Of a stretch of DNA of 64,000 nt, positions 43,951-52,589 are shown piece by piece. The stretch covers positions 1 through 64,000 of the forward strand of contig URTU01000001.1 in NCBI GenBank assembly GCA_900550925.1, in the 5' to 3' direction. The position numbers and the translations under genes were made by a program. Within the stretch, counting starts at the first letter, position 1, and each line of letters begins with the position of its first letter. Below the pieces are notes generated by a model that did not search any database, was not told the DNA's origin, and worked only from the letters and a program-made list of their open reading frames with translations. This stretch comes from an uncultured Alistipes sp. Its GTDB lineage: Bacteria; Bacteroidota; Bacteroidia; Bacteroidales; Rikenellaceae.

Positions 43951-46371
43951 CTATTTTGTCTCAATCTGCATATCGGGGAGCAGCAGAGGAGCAGTTATCC
44001 GTCGTGCCGACGACTTTGCAGCACTGCCCTCGGGAAGCTCACCCTTGTATACAAGCGAACCGCCTGTGCCTACCGTATATCCCGACAGAGCGCCCTTATA
44101 CGTCGAACCGGTGATGGAACTTTCTGAGGTCAACGCTCCCAGCAGGAACTTGGACGACGTGTAAAGCAACTTTCCGTTCTCGATATTGAACTCGATCGAG
44201 CCCTTCGACGAAACCAGGTTGCCATAACTGTTGACCGTCAACAGACGTACATAATAGCTGCTCCATTTGCCAATAGTATAAGGGATCTTGTAAGTAGTCG
44301 ACTCCTTCGACGAACGGCCTACGATCAACGTATTACGATCGGGATCGTAGTATGCCGGCAGGCTCGTGCCCTCGGTAACCTGAATCGGTTCATCACTGTA
44401 CACGCCACCTTCGGTATCGAGGTTGAACCAGTTGGATACGGTGTACGAACCGTCTTCATTCTTCTTGACATGCAGGTCGAACGGGAACTTCTTATCATTG
44501 TCATTGAACAGATCATCATACGATGCCGTAAAGGTATAGACGCCTTCAATAACACCCGTGATCTCCTCGTCGGGATCGCTCGCATCACCCGTATAGGTCC
44601 ATGCCTGACTCTCAACACGGGCATTGTAGTTACCGTATTCGGCCGTTACGGCCTCTTCTTCGAGAACCAGTTTGACAGTGGCGTTCTGGGCCGGACGACG
44701 CGGCAGTTTTACACGCAGTTTGCCGTCGACAACCTGATACGAAGTCGCTGCAACCTCACTCTGTACACCATTTTCGTCATAGATGAACTTTATGCCGTTA
44801 CCCGGTCCGTATACATACTCGTCGATCGGACCCGCATCACGATATGCAACAGCTACAAACGCACGCCATGTATCAAATGAAGTGCCTTCGAATGTCGTTG
44901 CGAACTTGATATCATCAATCGGTTCGACATCGTTTTTCCAACCATACCCATAATAGAAGCCCCAATCATCGAGACCGTTCACTTTCGGTTCCGACAGGCA
45001 CTCGACACTCGGTTTGCCATTTGCTCCTACGAATGCACCCTCTTCGATCGAGTAGGATATCATCGTATTTCCGGCCCACGGCTCATTGAACGTAACGTTT
45101 ACTTTCGTACCGTCGAAGCTATTGGTCTGGTTGAAGTCTGCACCCTCAACCCACTCTTTGTCTTCCGCTGGTGTATAGATATAATACGGGGTATAGAGGT
45201 CGACATAAATTACGTAGATCTGGCCTTCGCCGCGCGATGCCACCGGACGGTCGAATACCAGAGTACAGCCGTTTACCGACGTGTTCTCAATACCCAACAG
45301 GATCGGGCCGCTCTCTTCCGTGGTGAACGGAACTGCCGTAACCTCGGTAAGCTTGCCGGTAATCGATTTGGCTGCTGCGACGAACTTGTAATCGGTCAAC
45401 TCGGTCAAGCCGGTCACTTCGGCTTCGATATCATATTCGCCCTCCTTGATATCCTCAACAACGGCACCTTCAATGGTCCCGTCGAACAGATCTTCGGCCA
45501 AAACCTCCGAATCAGCCGAGACTACCGCATATGCCAATTGCTCCGTAGCATCCGAAACAGTAATGGTTGTCATGACCGAAACGGCGTCGTAAACAAGGTC
45601 GGCAATCGTGAACTCGGCAGTTACATTTGCCGAAACGGGCAGCTTCGAGACGATGCTGAAGCCGGTCTTCGACACTGCTATCACCTGAATCTCACCCACC
45701 TCCTCGGCAAAGAGATTATCCAGCACAGGGGCCGTCACGGTCAGCACATCACTCTTCAGCGAGGCCTTCCAGCCGTCGGGAGCTACGATTACCGTACTTG
45801 CGATATTCGACATCGTGACATTGATCTGCTTCTGTTCGCCGCGGTCGAAATATACAACCTCGTCGACATCGTCGAAACTGAACATCATATCCTTGGCATA
45901 GGGTATCGACAGCGTATCGCCGTTCAGGAGCGTAATGATAAAGAGATTCTCCTCCTCATCGACCTCCATACCGGTGACCAGCTGATCGGCCGAAGCCAGT
46001 TTGACCCAGCCCTTGCCGTCGACCGAAATATAGTACGAATCGGCTTCATAATCCGCACCAAGCGTACTGCCCAATACGATATTGGGAGTCAAAGCCGATG
46101 CACTTACAATATCGAGAACCTTACCATCCGACATTGTAAGAGCATAACCGTCCTCGGTTTCGACATACGACGAAATAGCGACACTGTTTTCGGCCGCCTG
46201 CTTCAAGGCTGCAATCGCCGTAGCATTCTCCGAACATTTGGTTTCGAGCTCATCCACACGCGATTCCAGACTGTCAAGACGGTTCTCGACATCGGTCAGG
46301 TCCGTCTCGCATCCGCCGATCAGCAGCAGGGGAAGGCTCATCGTCATCAACAAGACTCGTTTAAATTTCAT
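43951..46371 (-). CDS. Large surface lipoprotein with DUF4988 N terminus
   Basis: An 806-residue lipoprotein (signal ending LLLIGGC, lipidated Cys at about residue 21). After the lipid anchor comes a short coiled coil (DVENRLDSLESRVDELETKC) typical of DUF4988 proteins. A beta-rich domain follows (ISSYVETEDGYALTMSDGKVLDI), then several Ig- or BACON-like beta domains with repeated threonine/valine strands. It probably extends from the outer membrane on a coiled-coil stalk. Substrate is unknown; no SusC/SusD pair is adjacent. The start at 46371 gives a clean lipoprotein signal; in-frame ATGs upstream lie in the leader. A leader hairpin and a CRP-like dyad precede it. Confidence 0.85.
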   Translation of the reverse strand: MKFKRVLLMTMSLPLLLIGGCETDLTDVENRLDSLESRVDELETKCSENATAIAALKQAAENSVAISSYVETEDGYALTMSDGKVLDIVSASALTPNIVLGSTLGADYEADSYYISVDGKGWVKLASADQLVTGMEVDEEENLFIITLLNGDTLSIPYAKDMMFSFDDVDEVVYFDRGEQKQINVTMSNIASTVIVAPDGWKASLKSDVLTVTAPVLDNLFAEEVGEIQVIAVSKTGFSIVSKLPVSANVTAEFTIADLVYDAVSVMTTITVSDATEQLAYAVVSADSEVLAEDLFDGTIEGAVVEDIKEGEYDIEAEVTGLTELTDYKFVAAAKSITGKLTEVTAVPFTTEESGPILLGIENTSVNGCTLVFDRPVASRGEGQIYVIYVDLYTPYYIYTPAEDKEWVEGADFNQTNSFDGTKVNVTFNEPWAGNTMISYSIEEGAFVGANGKPSVECLSEPKVNGLDDWGFYYGYGWKNDVEPIDDIKFATTFEGTSFDTWRAFVAVAYRDAGPIDEYVYGPGNGIKFIYDENGVQSEVAATSYQVVDGKLRVKLPRRPAQNATVKLVLEEEAVTAEYGNYNARVESQAWTYTGDASDPDEEITGVIEGVYTFTASYDDLFNDNDKKFPFDLHVKKNEDGSYTVSNWFNLDTEGGVYSDEPIQVTEGTSLPAYYDPDRNTLIVGRSSKESTTYKIPYTIGKWSSYYVRLLTVNSYGNLVSSKGSIEFNIENGKLLYTSSKFLLGALTSESSITGSTYKGALSGYTVGTGGSLVYKGELPEGSAAKSSARRITAPLLLPDMQIETK

Positions 46372-46413
46372 CACAAGCATAAAATAGTTTATTAGAACGT
46401 TGAACATAGGCAT

Positions 46414-46437
46414 GCCACCGAAAGAGGTTTCGGTGGC
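46414..46437 (-). promoter_or_regulatory. Stable hairpin at the 5' end of the lipoprotein leader
   Basis: GCCACCGAAA and TTTCGGTGGC pair perfectly (10 bp, 4-base loop). The predicted transcript start is near 46442, so the hairpin begins about 5 bases from the 5' end of the mRNA. Confidence 0.6.
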
Positions 46438-46448
46438 ACTATCAGTCA

Positions 46449-46477
46449 CAAATTTAAACAATGTGATTATTTTCACA
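46449..46477. promoter_or_regulatory. -7 element and CRP-like dyad of the DUF4988 lipoprotein gene
   Basis: Minus-strand TAAATTTG (46449-46456) is the -7 element. TGTGA (46462-46466), six bases, TCACA (46473-46477) is an exact CRP/FNR-family consensus dyad overlapping the -35 region. Confidence 0.6.
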
Positions 46478-46648
46478 TAACAAATTCACATCTTTTTTTG
46501 CCGAATACGATGTATTTTAAGGCAATTCTGGAGACCATACCATACACTTCCGGGCCGGCCGAAGGCAATACCCCGACAAGCCGCAACCCGAAAACCGGGC
46601 CGGTCACGGCAAAACCGAGACCCCTGTTGCCTGCCGCTCGGGGGGACG

Positions 46649-47851
46649 CTACAGTTTCAGTTTGATATGCAGTCTTTCGAGACCCATCGCCATCAGGACC
46701 ATCACAAACGACCAGGCCAACGACCCGATTATGGCCAGAGCAGCACTATCGGGCTGTTTGTAGAACAATATATGGAACGGGCACATCCAGATCAGATGAT
46801 AGACGACGCTCGGAGCGATGTAGGTTGTCATCGAGTTGCGGCCGGCAGCCGTCAGCAGCGACGTGCCACGCGTCTTGCCGCAGACATCCGTCCGCCAGAA
46901 GACCAGCGACAGCAGAATCATGCTGATACCGTTGCAGATCAGTCCCCAACTCGGCGTAGCGTATATTTTCGAGATGATGAACCACTGCCGCAGAAAGAAT
47001 CCCAGCGCCAGTGATACCACTCCCGCCGCCAGAATCACCAGTGTCTTTCGGCGATTGTCGGCCGACGACTCCTTGATGAAGGTGCCGAGCGTCATTCCGG
47101 CCAGCACGATCATCGGGGTATTGCCCTGTATGAGCGTCCCTATCACCGGCTGGAGGCAATCGGCGAAGTGCATCAGCCCGAGCGAAGAGAGGATATTAAG
47201 TATCAGGAAAAACAGCCATCCGGCCACAGCTCCCCACAAACGGCCGCGGGTCACAAGCGAGATTACGGCAGCCGCCAGATAGCCCCAACCGATCAGTCCG
47301 AGAATGCCCCACCAGCTCGGCACCAACCACGAAGGATCTTCGGGCGTACCGGCCCGGAAAATGGCAAGCAGCAGGGCAATACCTATACCGCCCACCGCAC
47401 GCAGCGTCTTGAACAACACTCCGTAACGACTGTTGCGGGGATAGCTGTTCCAGAACAGGAACAAAAACAGGTAGAAGAGCATTGACCATGTACCGGAACT
47501 CATGCCGGTCATTTCGGGGTTCAGCCGCGAGGCGTTGAGCAGAGAGACGCCAATCAGGATAAGGCTGAAGGTCCGCCAGAGGATGTGGAGCAGGATACGC
47601 CAGGCGTTGTCGCCGCGACGGTAGCGAGCTGCAATCGCATAGGGCACCGACATGCCCACCATAAACAGGAAGCTCGGGAAGACCCAGTCGGCGAGGCCCA
47701 TCCCGTCGGTATCGGCAGCCATATGCCCCATCCATGCCGGCACGCCGGGCATATAGAGGTCGTTGACGAAGAGCATCAGAAACAGTGTCAGGCCGCGAAC
47801 GATATCTATCGACACGACCCGCTGCGAGGGTTGTTGTAATACGTTGTTCAT
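46649..47851 (-). CDS. Multi-pass membrane protein of the HGSNAT/YeiB-like acyltransferase group
   Basis: A 400-residue inner-membrane protein with about ten to eleven hydrophobic segments. The N-terminal motif RVVSIDIVRGLTLFLMLFVNDL and DWVFPSFLFMVGMSVPYAI are characteristic of the heparan-alpha-glucosaminide N-acetyltransferase-like (DUF5009) group, thought to transfer acyl groups across the membrane to sugars. The start at 47851 gives MNNVLQQPSQRVVSIDI; the upstream extension runs through the promoter. A role in cell-surface glycan acetylation is inference. It lies beside rfbB but has its own promoter. Confidence 0.85.
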   Translation of the reverse strand: MNNVLQQPSQRVVSIDIVRGLTLFLMLFVNDLYMPGVPAWMGHMAADTDGMGLADWVFPSFLFMVGMSVPYAIAARYRRGDNAWRILLHILWRTFSLILIGVSLLNASRLNPEMTGMSSGTWSMLFYLFLFLFWNSYPRNSRYGVLFKTLRAVGGIGIALLLAIFRAGTPEDPSWLVPSWWGILGLIGWGYLAAAVISLVTRGRLWGAVAGWLFFLILNILSSLGLMHFADCLQPVIGTLIQGNTPMIVLAGMTLGTFIKESSADNRRKTLVILAAGVVSLALGFFLRQWFIISKIYATPSWGLICNGISMILLSLVFWRTDVCGKTRGTSLLTAAGRNSMTTYIAPSVVYHLIWMCPFHILFYKQPDSAALAIIGSLAWSFVMVLMAMGLERLHIKLKL

Positions 47852-47875
47852 TGTTGTGTGGAGTTTGGATCGGAA

Positions 47876-47906
47876 CAAAGTTAATCCAATTGGCCGGAAA
47901 AACAAA
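47876..47906 (-). promoter_or_regulatory. Promoter of the acyltransferase-like gene
   Basis: Minus strand: TTTG (47903-47906), 19 bases, TAACTTTG (47876-47883), a full match to the Bacteroidota form. Confidence 0.75.
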
Positions 47907-47969
47907 GCATCAGCCCGATTTGCAGACACGGACTCTCCGGCATCACCCCAACAATGATGACGGCGGCCG

Positions 47970-49025
47970 TTATCGGTCGCCGTACATGTGCTCGTAGTAT
48001 TTCTGATATTCGCCCGAGGTGACGCTGTCGAGCCACGGCTGATTAGCCAGATACCACCTTACGGTACGCCGGAGTCCCTCCTCGAAATCGACACTCGGCC
48101 GCCATCCCAACTCCCGCTGCAATTTGGTCGAGTCGATCGCATAACGCAGATCGTGACCGGCCCTGTCGCGAACGAAGGTGATCAACCCCTCGTCCTCGCC
48201 TGCGCTGCGCCCCAGCTCCTCGTCGACAACCCGAATCAGCAACCGCACCAGATCGATATTACGCCACTCGTTGTTGCCGCCGATATTGTATGTTGCGGCG
48301 ACCGCCCCGCGATGGAAAATCGTATCTATGGCCCGGGCATGGTCTTCGACATAGAGCCAGTCGCGGACATTCTCGCCTGTACCGTAGACCGGCAGTGGCT
48401 TCCGGTGGCGGATATTGTTTATGAACAGCGGGATCAGCTTTTCGGGGAATTGATACGGGCCGTAATTGTTCGAACAGTTCGTGACGATGGTCGGCATGCC
48501 GAACGTGTCGTGGAACGCGCGGACAAAATGGTCGCTCGAAGCCTTGCTGGCCGAATAGGGCGAATGCGGATCGTACCTGGACTCCTCGTCGAAGATGCCT
48601 TCCGTCCCCAACGTCCCGTACACCTCGTCCGTCGAGATATGATAGAAGAGTTTGCCGGCCCACTCCCCCTTCCAATGCTCCTTGGCCGCCTGCAGCAGCG
48701 TCAGCGTACCCATCACATTCGTCCGTGCAAACAGGAACGGGTCGTCGATGCTGCGGTCAACGTGACTCTCCGCCGCAAGGTGTATAACTCCGTCGATGTC
48801 GTAACGTGCAAAAATCTCCCGCATCCGTCCGAAATCACAGATGTCCGCCCGTTCGAAAACATAGTTAGGCCGTTGCGCCACATCCTCCAGATTGGCAAGA
48901 TTGCCGGCATAGGTCAGCTTGTCGAGATTCACGATCCGGTACTGCGGATATTTCGTAACCAGAAGCCGCACCACATGCGACCCGATAAAACCCGCTCCGC
49001 CAGTAATCAATATATTGCGTTCCAT
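47970..49025 (-). CDS. rfbB: dTDP-glucose 4,6-dehydratase
   Basis: The second step of dTDP-L-rhamnose synthesis. The 351-residue short-chain dehydratase has the NAD fold NILITGGAGFIGSHVVRLL, the HLAAESHVDRSI segment, the catalytic ISTDEVYGTLG and the YSASKASSDHFVRA motif with Tyr-xxx-Lys. NCSNNYGPYQFPEKLIPLFI and PVYGTGENVRDWLYVEDHARAI are RfbB signatures. It lies 26 bases after rfbA on the same strand. rfbC and rfbD are not in the window, so the rest of the pathway must lie elsewhere. Confidence 0.95.
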   Translation of the reverse strand: MERNILITGGAGFIGSHVVRLLVTKYPQYRIVNLDKLTYAGNLANLEDVAQRPNYVFERADICDFGRMREIFARYDIDGVIHLAAESHVDRSIDDPFLFARTNVMGTLTLLQAAKEHWKGEWAGKLFYHISTDEVYGTLGTEGIFDEESRYDPHSPYSASKASSDHFVRAFHDTFGMPTIVTNCSNNYGPYQFPEKLIPLFINNIRHRKPLPVYGTGENVRDWLYVEDHARAIDTIFHRGAVAATYNIGGNNEWRNIDLVRLLIRVVDEELGRSAGEDEGLITFVRDRAGHDLRYAIDSTKLQRELGWRPSVDFEEGLRRTVRWYLANQPWLDSVTSGEYQKYYEHMYGDR

Positions 49026-49051
49026 AACTTCTCGTATGATTTAACAAATTG

Positions 49052-49939
49052 CTACGGCCGGTGTGACTCGACCGTCTTGAGCAGATAACGTCCGTATTGG
49101 TTCTTCTCGCCCATCGCCGCAGCCATACGGCGCATACGGTCGGCATCGATCCACCCTTTGCGGTAGGCAATGCTCTCGAGACAGGCGATCTTCAGGCCCT
49201 GCCGCTTCTCGATCACCTCGACGAATATCGAGGCCTCGGCCAACGAATCGTGCGTCCCCGTGTCGAGCCACGCAAAACCGTCCCCGAGCGTATCGACATG
49301 CAGCTGTCCGTCGGAGAGGAACTGCTGGTTTACCGAAGTTATCTCCAGTTCGCCGCGGGCCGACGGCCGTATCCCCTTGGCGATCTCCACAACGCGGTTC
49401 GGATAGAAATAGAGCCCGACAACGGCATAATCGGATTTGGGATGAGCCGGCTTCTCCTCGATCGACAGGCAGCGTCCCGCCGCATCGAACTCCGCAACGC
49501 CGTAACGCTCCGGATCGTCGACCCGATAGCCGAAGATAGTCGCACGGGAATCCCTTTCGGCACGCTGCACGGCCGCCGCAAGCATAGGTTCGAATCCGGC
49601 CCCGTGAAAGATGTTGTCTCCCAGGACCAGGCATACGCTCTCCAACCCGATAAACCGCTCGCCGATCAGGAAAGCCTGAGCCAGGCCGTCGGGCGAAGGC
49701 TGTTCGGCATATTCGAAGCGCACGCCGAAATCCGAACCGTCACCCAGCAAACGCCGGAATGAGGGCAGATCGGCCGGGGTCGATATAATGAGGATGTCGC
49801 GTATGCCGGCCGACATCAGCACCGAAATCGGATAATATACCATCGGCTTGTCATAAATTGGCAGCAACTGTTTCGACACCCCCCGCGTAATCGGATACAA
49901 CCGCGTTCCGGACCCGCCGGCCAAGACTATACCTTTCAT
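49052..49939 (-). CDS. rfbA: Glucose-1-phosphate thymidylyltransferase
   Basis: Makes dTDP-glucose from dTTP and glucose 1-phosphate. The 295-residue nucleotidyltransferase opens with [36 protein letters not shown], the RfbA signature. It continues with [43 protein letters not shown] text and [14 protein letters not shown]. An ATG at 49948 is also possible, but MKGIVLAGG is the usual N terminus. Co-transcribed with rfbB. Cytoplasmic supply of sugars for LPS or surface glycans. Confidence 0.95.
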   Translation of the reverse strand: MKGIVLAGGSGTRLYPITRGVSKQLLPIYDKPMVYYPISVLMSAGIRDILIISTPADLPSFRRLLGDGSDFGVRFEYAEQPSPDGLAQAFLIGERFIGLESVCLVLGDNIFHGAGFEPMLAAAVQRAERDSRATIFGYRVDDPERYGVAEFDAAGRCLSIEEKPAHPKSDYAVVGLYFYPNRVVEIAKGIRPSARGELEITSVNQQFLSDGQLHVDTLGDGFAWLDTGTHDSLAEASIFVEVIEKRQGLKIACLESIAYRKGWIDADRMRRMAAAMGEKNQYGRYLLKTVESHRP

Positions 49940-50184
49940 AACATGCAAATATTAGCACCGACGGCTTCCCGGGCCATTGCCGACCGGCCGTCAATACAAA
50001 AATACAAGATTAATGTCTAAAAACCAAGGCCCGGCCATGTATTGTCGGCCAATGACAGCCTCCGAAACAACCGGATCGCTTCCCGTGCGGCGGATGATCC
50101 GGAGCGCCTTCATCTGTGCCGGATACCCCGGCTCGCGCCTAACCCGTGGTCAAGGTATCTCCGGCAACCGGTGCCGAATCAACG

Positions 50185-50964
50185 TCACGGCTTTGCCGCA
50201 ACCGGAGTTTCGCTCCTCACATAGGGGACCGTCACCTCGATAATTCCCATCGAATAGGGCGCTATGTCGTACTGGTTGTAGACAAACGTGACAGAGTCTC
50301 CCGCAATCCGGAAATTCCCATTATGCACAATCCCCTCCACAGAGAAGAATCCGGCCGTCGGCAGCGAATCGACCATAACCCCGAAATCCGAAGCCAGCCT
50401 CTCACGGATCATCTGGTCCAGCCCGTCGTACTGCTCCGGCGAGTAGAAATCCTCCAGTCCGAGAGGCCGGCCGTCGCGCAACGAGAACAGATAGACCAGA
50501 TCGGCACTCATGCCGTGGGCGCCGCCGTAATAGCAATAGCTGTTCACCTCGTACTGGAACAGCGTATCGGACGGGAATGTTATCGCAGACTCGATATCGG
50601 CCGTGAACGGAACGACAAAATCGCGGTTTTCGAAGTCAGGCGCCGAAGCTGCCAGCGACTCATGGTACTCGGCCACAAACTCCTCGAAACTGCGATCCGC
50701 CCGATCCATCAGATGCTCCTCCCCGACCGCTCCGAAAAACAGCGCAGGCAGTTGTCGTTCGATCTCGCCGAATACGGGAGACCGGTCGGCATCGGCCATA
50801 TGGGCATAGTAATATGATGTTTCGTAGCGGCAGTTGCCCGCCTCGAACGTGGTATCCATCTCAATGACGGCTGTTTGAGGCAATTCGATTGTTTTGTTCC
50901 GGCCGCAGCCGGTTGCCAGAACCCCGACAAGGAGCACTCCGACAAAATAGATCGATCGTTTCAT
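50185..50964 (-). CDS. Lipoprotein with DUF4163/DUF3298-like (RsiV-type) domains
   Basis: A 259-residue lipoprotein (signal FVGVLLVGVLATGCGRN). The body resembles the DUF4163-DUF3298 pair found in RsiV-type proteins: ETSYYYAHMADADRSPVFGEIERQL, then YEVNSYCYYGGAHGMSADLVYLFSLRDGRPLGLEDFY, and AGFFSVEGIVHNGNFRIAGDSVTFVYNQYDIAPYSMG. These segments match the family layout well. In RsiV the domain binds lysozyme, but that function cannot be assumed here. The start at 50964 gives the signal peptide. A TATATTTG element at 51009-51016 on this strand is the likely promoter. Confidence 0.8.
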   Translation of the reverse strand: MKRSIYFVGVLLVGVLATGCGRNKTIELPQTAVIEMDTTFEAGNCRYETSYYYAHMADADRSPVFGEIERQLPALFFGAVGEEHLMDRADRSFEEFVAEYHESLAASAPDFENRDFVVPFTADIESAITFPSDTLFQYEVNSYCYYGGAHGMSADLVYLFSLRDGRPLGLEDFYSPEQYDGLDQMIRERLASDFGVMVDSLPTAGFFSVEGIVHNGNFRIAGDSVTFVYNQYDIAPYSMGIIEVTVPYVRSETPVAAKP

Positions 50965-51123
50965 AAAACCTGTTTTTTTGCCGGCCGTCAAACAGCGACG
51001 GCTCACGGCAAATATAGGCATTCCGGCAATATATCCCACCTCACAACCGGACATTTCCTCATCGCATTGCGCGATTTTGCCGCACAGTACATCCAAACGG
51101 CAATCAGGCTGCCGTTTTTTTCG

Positions 51124-51131
51124 TACCTTTG
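51124..51131 (+). promoter_or_regulatory. -7 element of the DMT transporter gene
   Basis: TACCTTTG matches TAnnTTTG, 26 bases before the ATG at 51158. Confidence 0.5.
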
Positions 51132-51157
51132 TCCGGCAATCGGAATGCCCGACAAGA

Positions 51158-52066
51158 ATGCACAAACCCTCATACATAGCCTATCATGTTCTGGCACTGG
51201 TCACCGCCGCCGTGTGGGGATCGACCTTCGTATCGACAAAGATCCTGCTCGCTAACGGGCTGTCTCCAGCCAAGATTATGGTCATACGCTTCTCGATAGC
51301 CTACCTGCTCATCCTGCTGCTCTCGCACCGGCCGCTGTTCAGCCGCAAACTTTCAGACGAACTCCTGATGATCGGCGCCGGAATAACCGGCGGTTCGCTC
51401 TACTTCCTGGCCGAAAACAGCGCCCTGATATATACCCAGGCCTCAAATGTGGCAATCATCATAGCCGTCACGCCGCTCCTTACGGCCATTGCGGCACACT
51501 TCTTCAGCCGCGGCGAACGCTTCTCGCGAACGCTCGCAACGGGATCGGTCATTGCACTTGCAGGCGTGGTGCTGGTGGTGCTCAACGGCCGGTTCGTGCT
51601 GCATCTAAACCCAAAGGGAGACATGCTCACCATCGCTGCAGCAGTGCTGTGGGCCCTGTACAGCATAATCATTGTCCGGTTACAACGGCGCTATTCATCG
51701 CTCTTCATAACCCGCAAGGTCTTCTTCTATGGCATCGTAACCCTGCTGCCATATCTATTCATCCATGAAGCCGCACTCGATTTCGGTCTTCTGCTACGCC
51801 CGGCCGTAATCGGCAATCTGCTGTTTCTCGGGCTCATAGCCTCGTTCACCTGCTACTGGGCCTGGAATGCCGCCATAGCCCGCATCGGGTCGATCAACGC
51901 CAGCAACTACCTGTATCTCAACCCCGTCGTAGCACTGATCACCTCGGCGATAGTCCTCGACGAGCGTATCACGGTTACGGCACTCATCGGCACGGCACTG
52001 ATCATGCTGGGTGTCGCCGTATGCGAGAAACTTCCAGCCCGAACCTCCGCCCGACGGAGACGATAA
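51158..52066 (+). CDS. DMT-superfamily (EamA) transporter
   Basis: A 302-residue inner-membrane transporter with ten expected helices in two EamA repeats. Visible are VTAAVWGSTFVSTKILLANGLSP and FLAENSALIYTQASNVAIIIAVTPLLTAIAAHFF in the first half. AAAVLWALYSIIIVRLQRRY and AWNAAIARIGSINASNYLYLNPVVALITSAIVLDERIT lie in the second. The matching end-of-repeat segments are typical of EamA. Such carriers export metabolites or amino acids; the substrate is not determinable here. The start at 51158 lies just after a promoter element. It ends with an Arg-rich tail. Confidence 0.9.
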   Translation: MHKPSYIAYHVLALVTAAVWGSTFVSTKILLANGLSPAKIMVIRFSIAYLLILLLSHRPLFSRKLSDELLMIGAGITGGSLYFLAENSALIYTQASNVAIIIAVTPLLTAIAAHFFSRGERFSRTLATGSVIALAGVVLVVLNGRFVLHLNPKGDMLTIAAAVLWALYSIIIVRLQRRYSSLFITRKVFFYGIVTLLPYLFIHEAALDFGLLLRPAVIGNLLFLGLIASFTCYWAWNAAIARIGSINASNYLYLNPVVALITSAIVLDERITVTALIGTALIMLGVAVCEKLPARTSARRRR

Positions 52067-52323
52067 TCCGGCCCGCAACTCCATCCGCCCACAAATCCGG
52101 CCGCCTAACAGTAAATACCGCCGGCAATTATAAAAATCCGCCGCCGTATTGTTGCGTCGCCCAGGCCGCTGCCCCCCCGATTCCGCCAGCCACCCCGCCC
52201 TGCGCAACCCAATGCCCCACCCACGAAATCTCAGCTTCCAATCTCCCGTCCGATTCTCGCCAAATATTTCCCCCAAAGGGCCACGTATCGTACACGACAG
52301 GCAATAATTTATCCCATCGGATA
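52067..52323. other. Spacer after the DMT gene
   Basis: GC-rich with no supported gene on the plus strand. The minus strand has a Gly/Ala-rich open stretch without an ATG (see rejected items). Confidence 0.4.
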
Positions 52324-52354
52324 TTGCATTTGACGAAAATGGTTGCTACTTTTG
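52324..52354 (+). promoter_or_regulatory. Promoter of the met leader and metY-metX
   Basis: TTG (52324-52326), 20 bases, TACTTTTG (52347-52354). The predicted start near 52361 gives a leader of about 229 bases before metY. Confidence 0.7.
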
Positions 52355-52376
52355 CACGATCGACAACCGTATCGCA

Positions 52377-52481
52377 ATGAATATCTATAATTCCGGATTC
52401 AGCCTTTCCATGATGCCGTCGCTCCGACAGCAGGCCTCCGTATTCATGATGTTCGACATGGATATGCGAATGTGCCGGTAG
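52377..52481 (+). CDS. Methionine-rich leader peptide, 34 aa
   Basis: A 34-codon ORF about 16 bases after the predicted transcript start and 108 bases before metY. It encodes eight methionines (positions 1, 12, 13, 24, 25, 28, 30 and 32). Five of them fall in the nine codons 24-32 (MMFDMDMRM), followed by Cys-Arg-stop. The end of the ORF can form a GTGCC/GGCAC hairpin over its stop codon. Its position and biased composition in front of methionine synthesis genes indicate a leader peptide whose translation rate senses Met-tRNA. There is no Shine-Dalgarno sequence, as is usual here. Translation is not proven by the sequence. Confidence 0.65.
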   Translation: MNIYNSGFSLSMMPSLRQQASVFMMFDMDMRMCR

Positions 52482-52531
52482 GCACTCTATTTCACACAGG
52501 TAATCACGTGTTACCAACACCGCTGATGCGG
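52472..52531 (+). promoter_or_regulatory. Overlapping hairpins between the met leader ORF and metY
   Basis: Four short stems are visible. GTGCC-GGTA-GGCAC (52472-52485) covers the leader stop codon. GGTAA-N7-TTACC is at 52499-52515, and GTGTT-ACC-AACAC at 52508-52520 overlaps it and excludes it. CCGC-TGAT-GCGG is at 52520-52531. The exclusive pair could act as a switch. No T run follows, so intrinsic termination in the usual form is not evident. Confidence 0.45.
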
Positions 52532-52589
52532 CTGACAAATCCCCGAGCGATCGAAAAAAACAGAATGTGTAAAAAACAAATCTATTGTC

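Noticed and set aside
47970..49939. rfbB-rfbA as part of a complete surface-polysaccharide locus
   Set aside because: Neither rfbC, rfbD, glycosyltransferases nor flippase/polymerase genes are in the window; only the two dTDP-sugar genes can be supported.
49946..49954. TAATATTTG as the rfbA promoter -7 element
   Set aside because: It has one extra base relative to TAnnTTTG and no -33 element upstream, so it was not annotated.
52128..52232. Minus-strand Gly/Ala-rich open stretch ending GGVAGGIGGAAAWATQQYGGGFL, resembling a class II bacteriocin
   Set aside because: No ATG lies near it in frame, no promoter faces it, and the frame runs on antisense through metY. Composition is explained by the GC-rich spacer.
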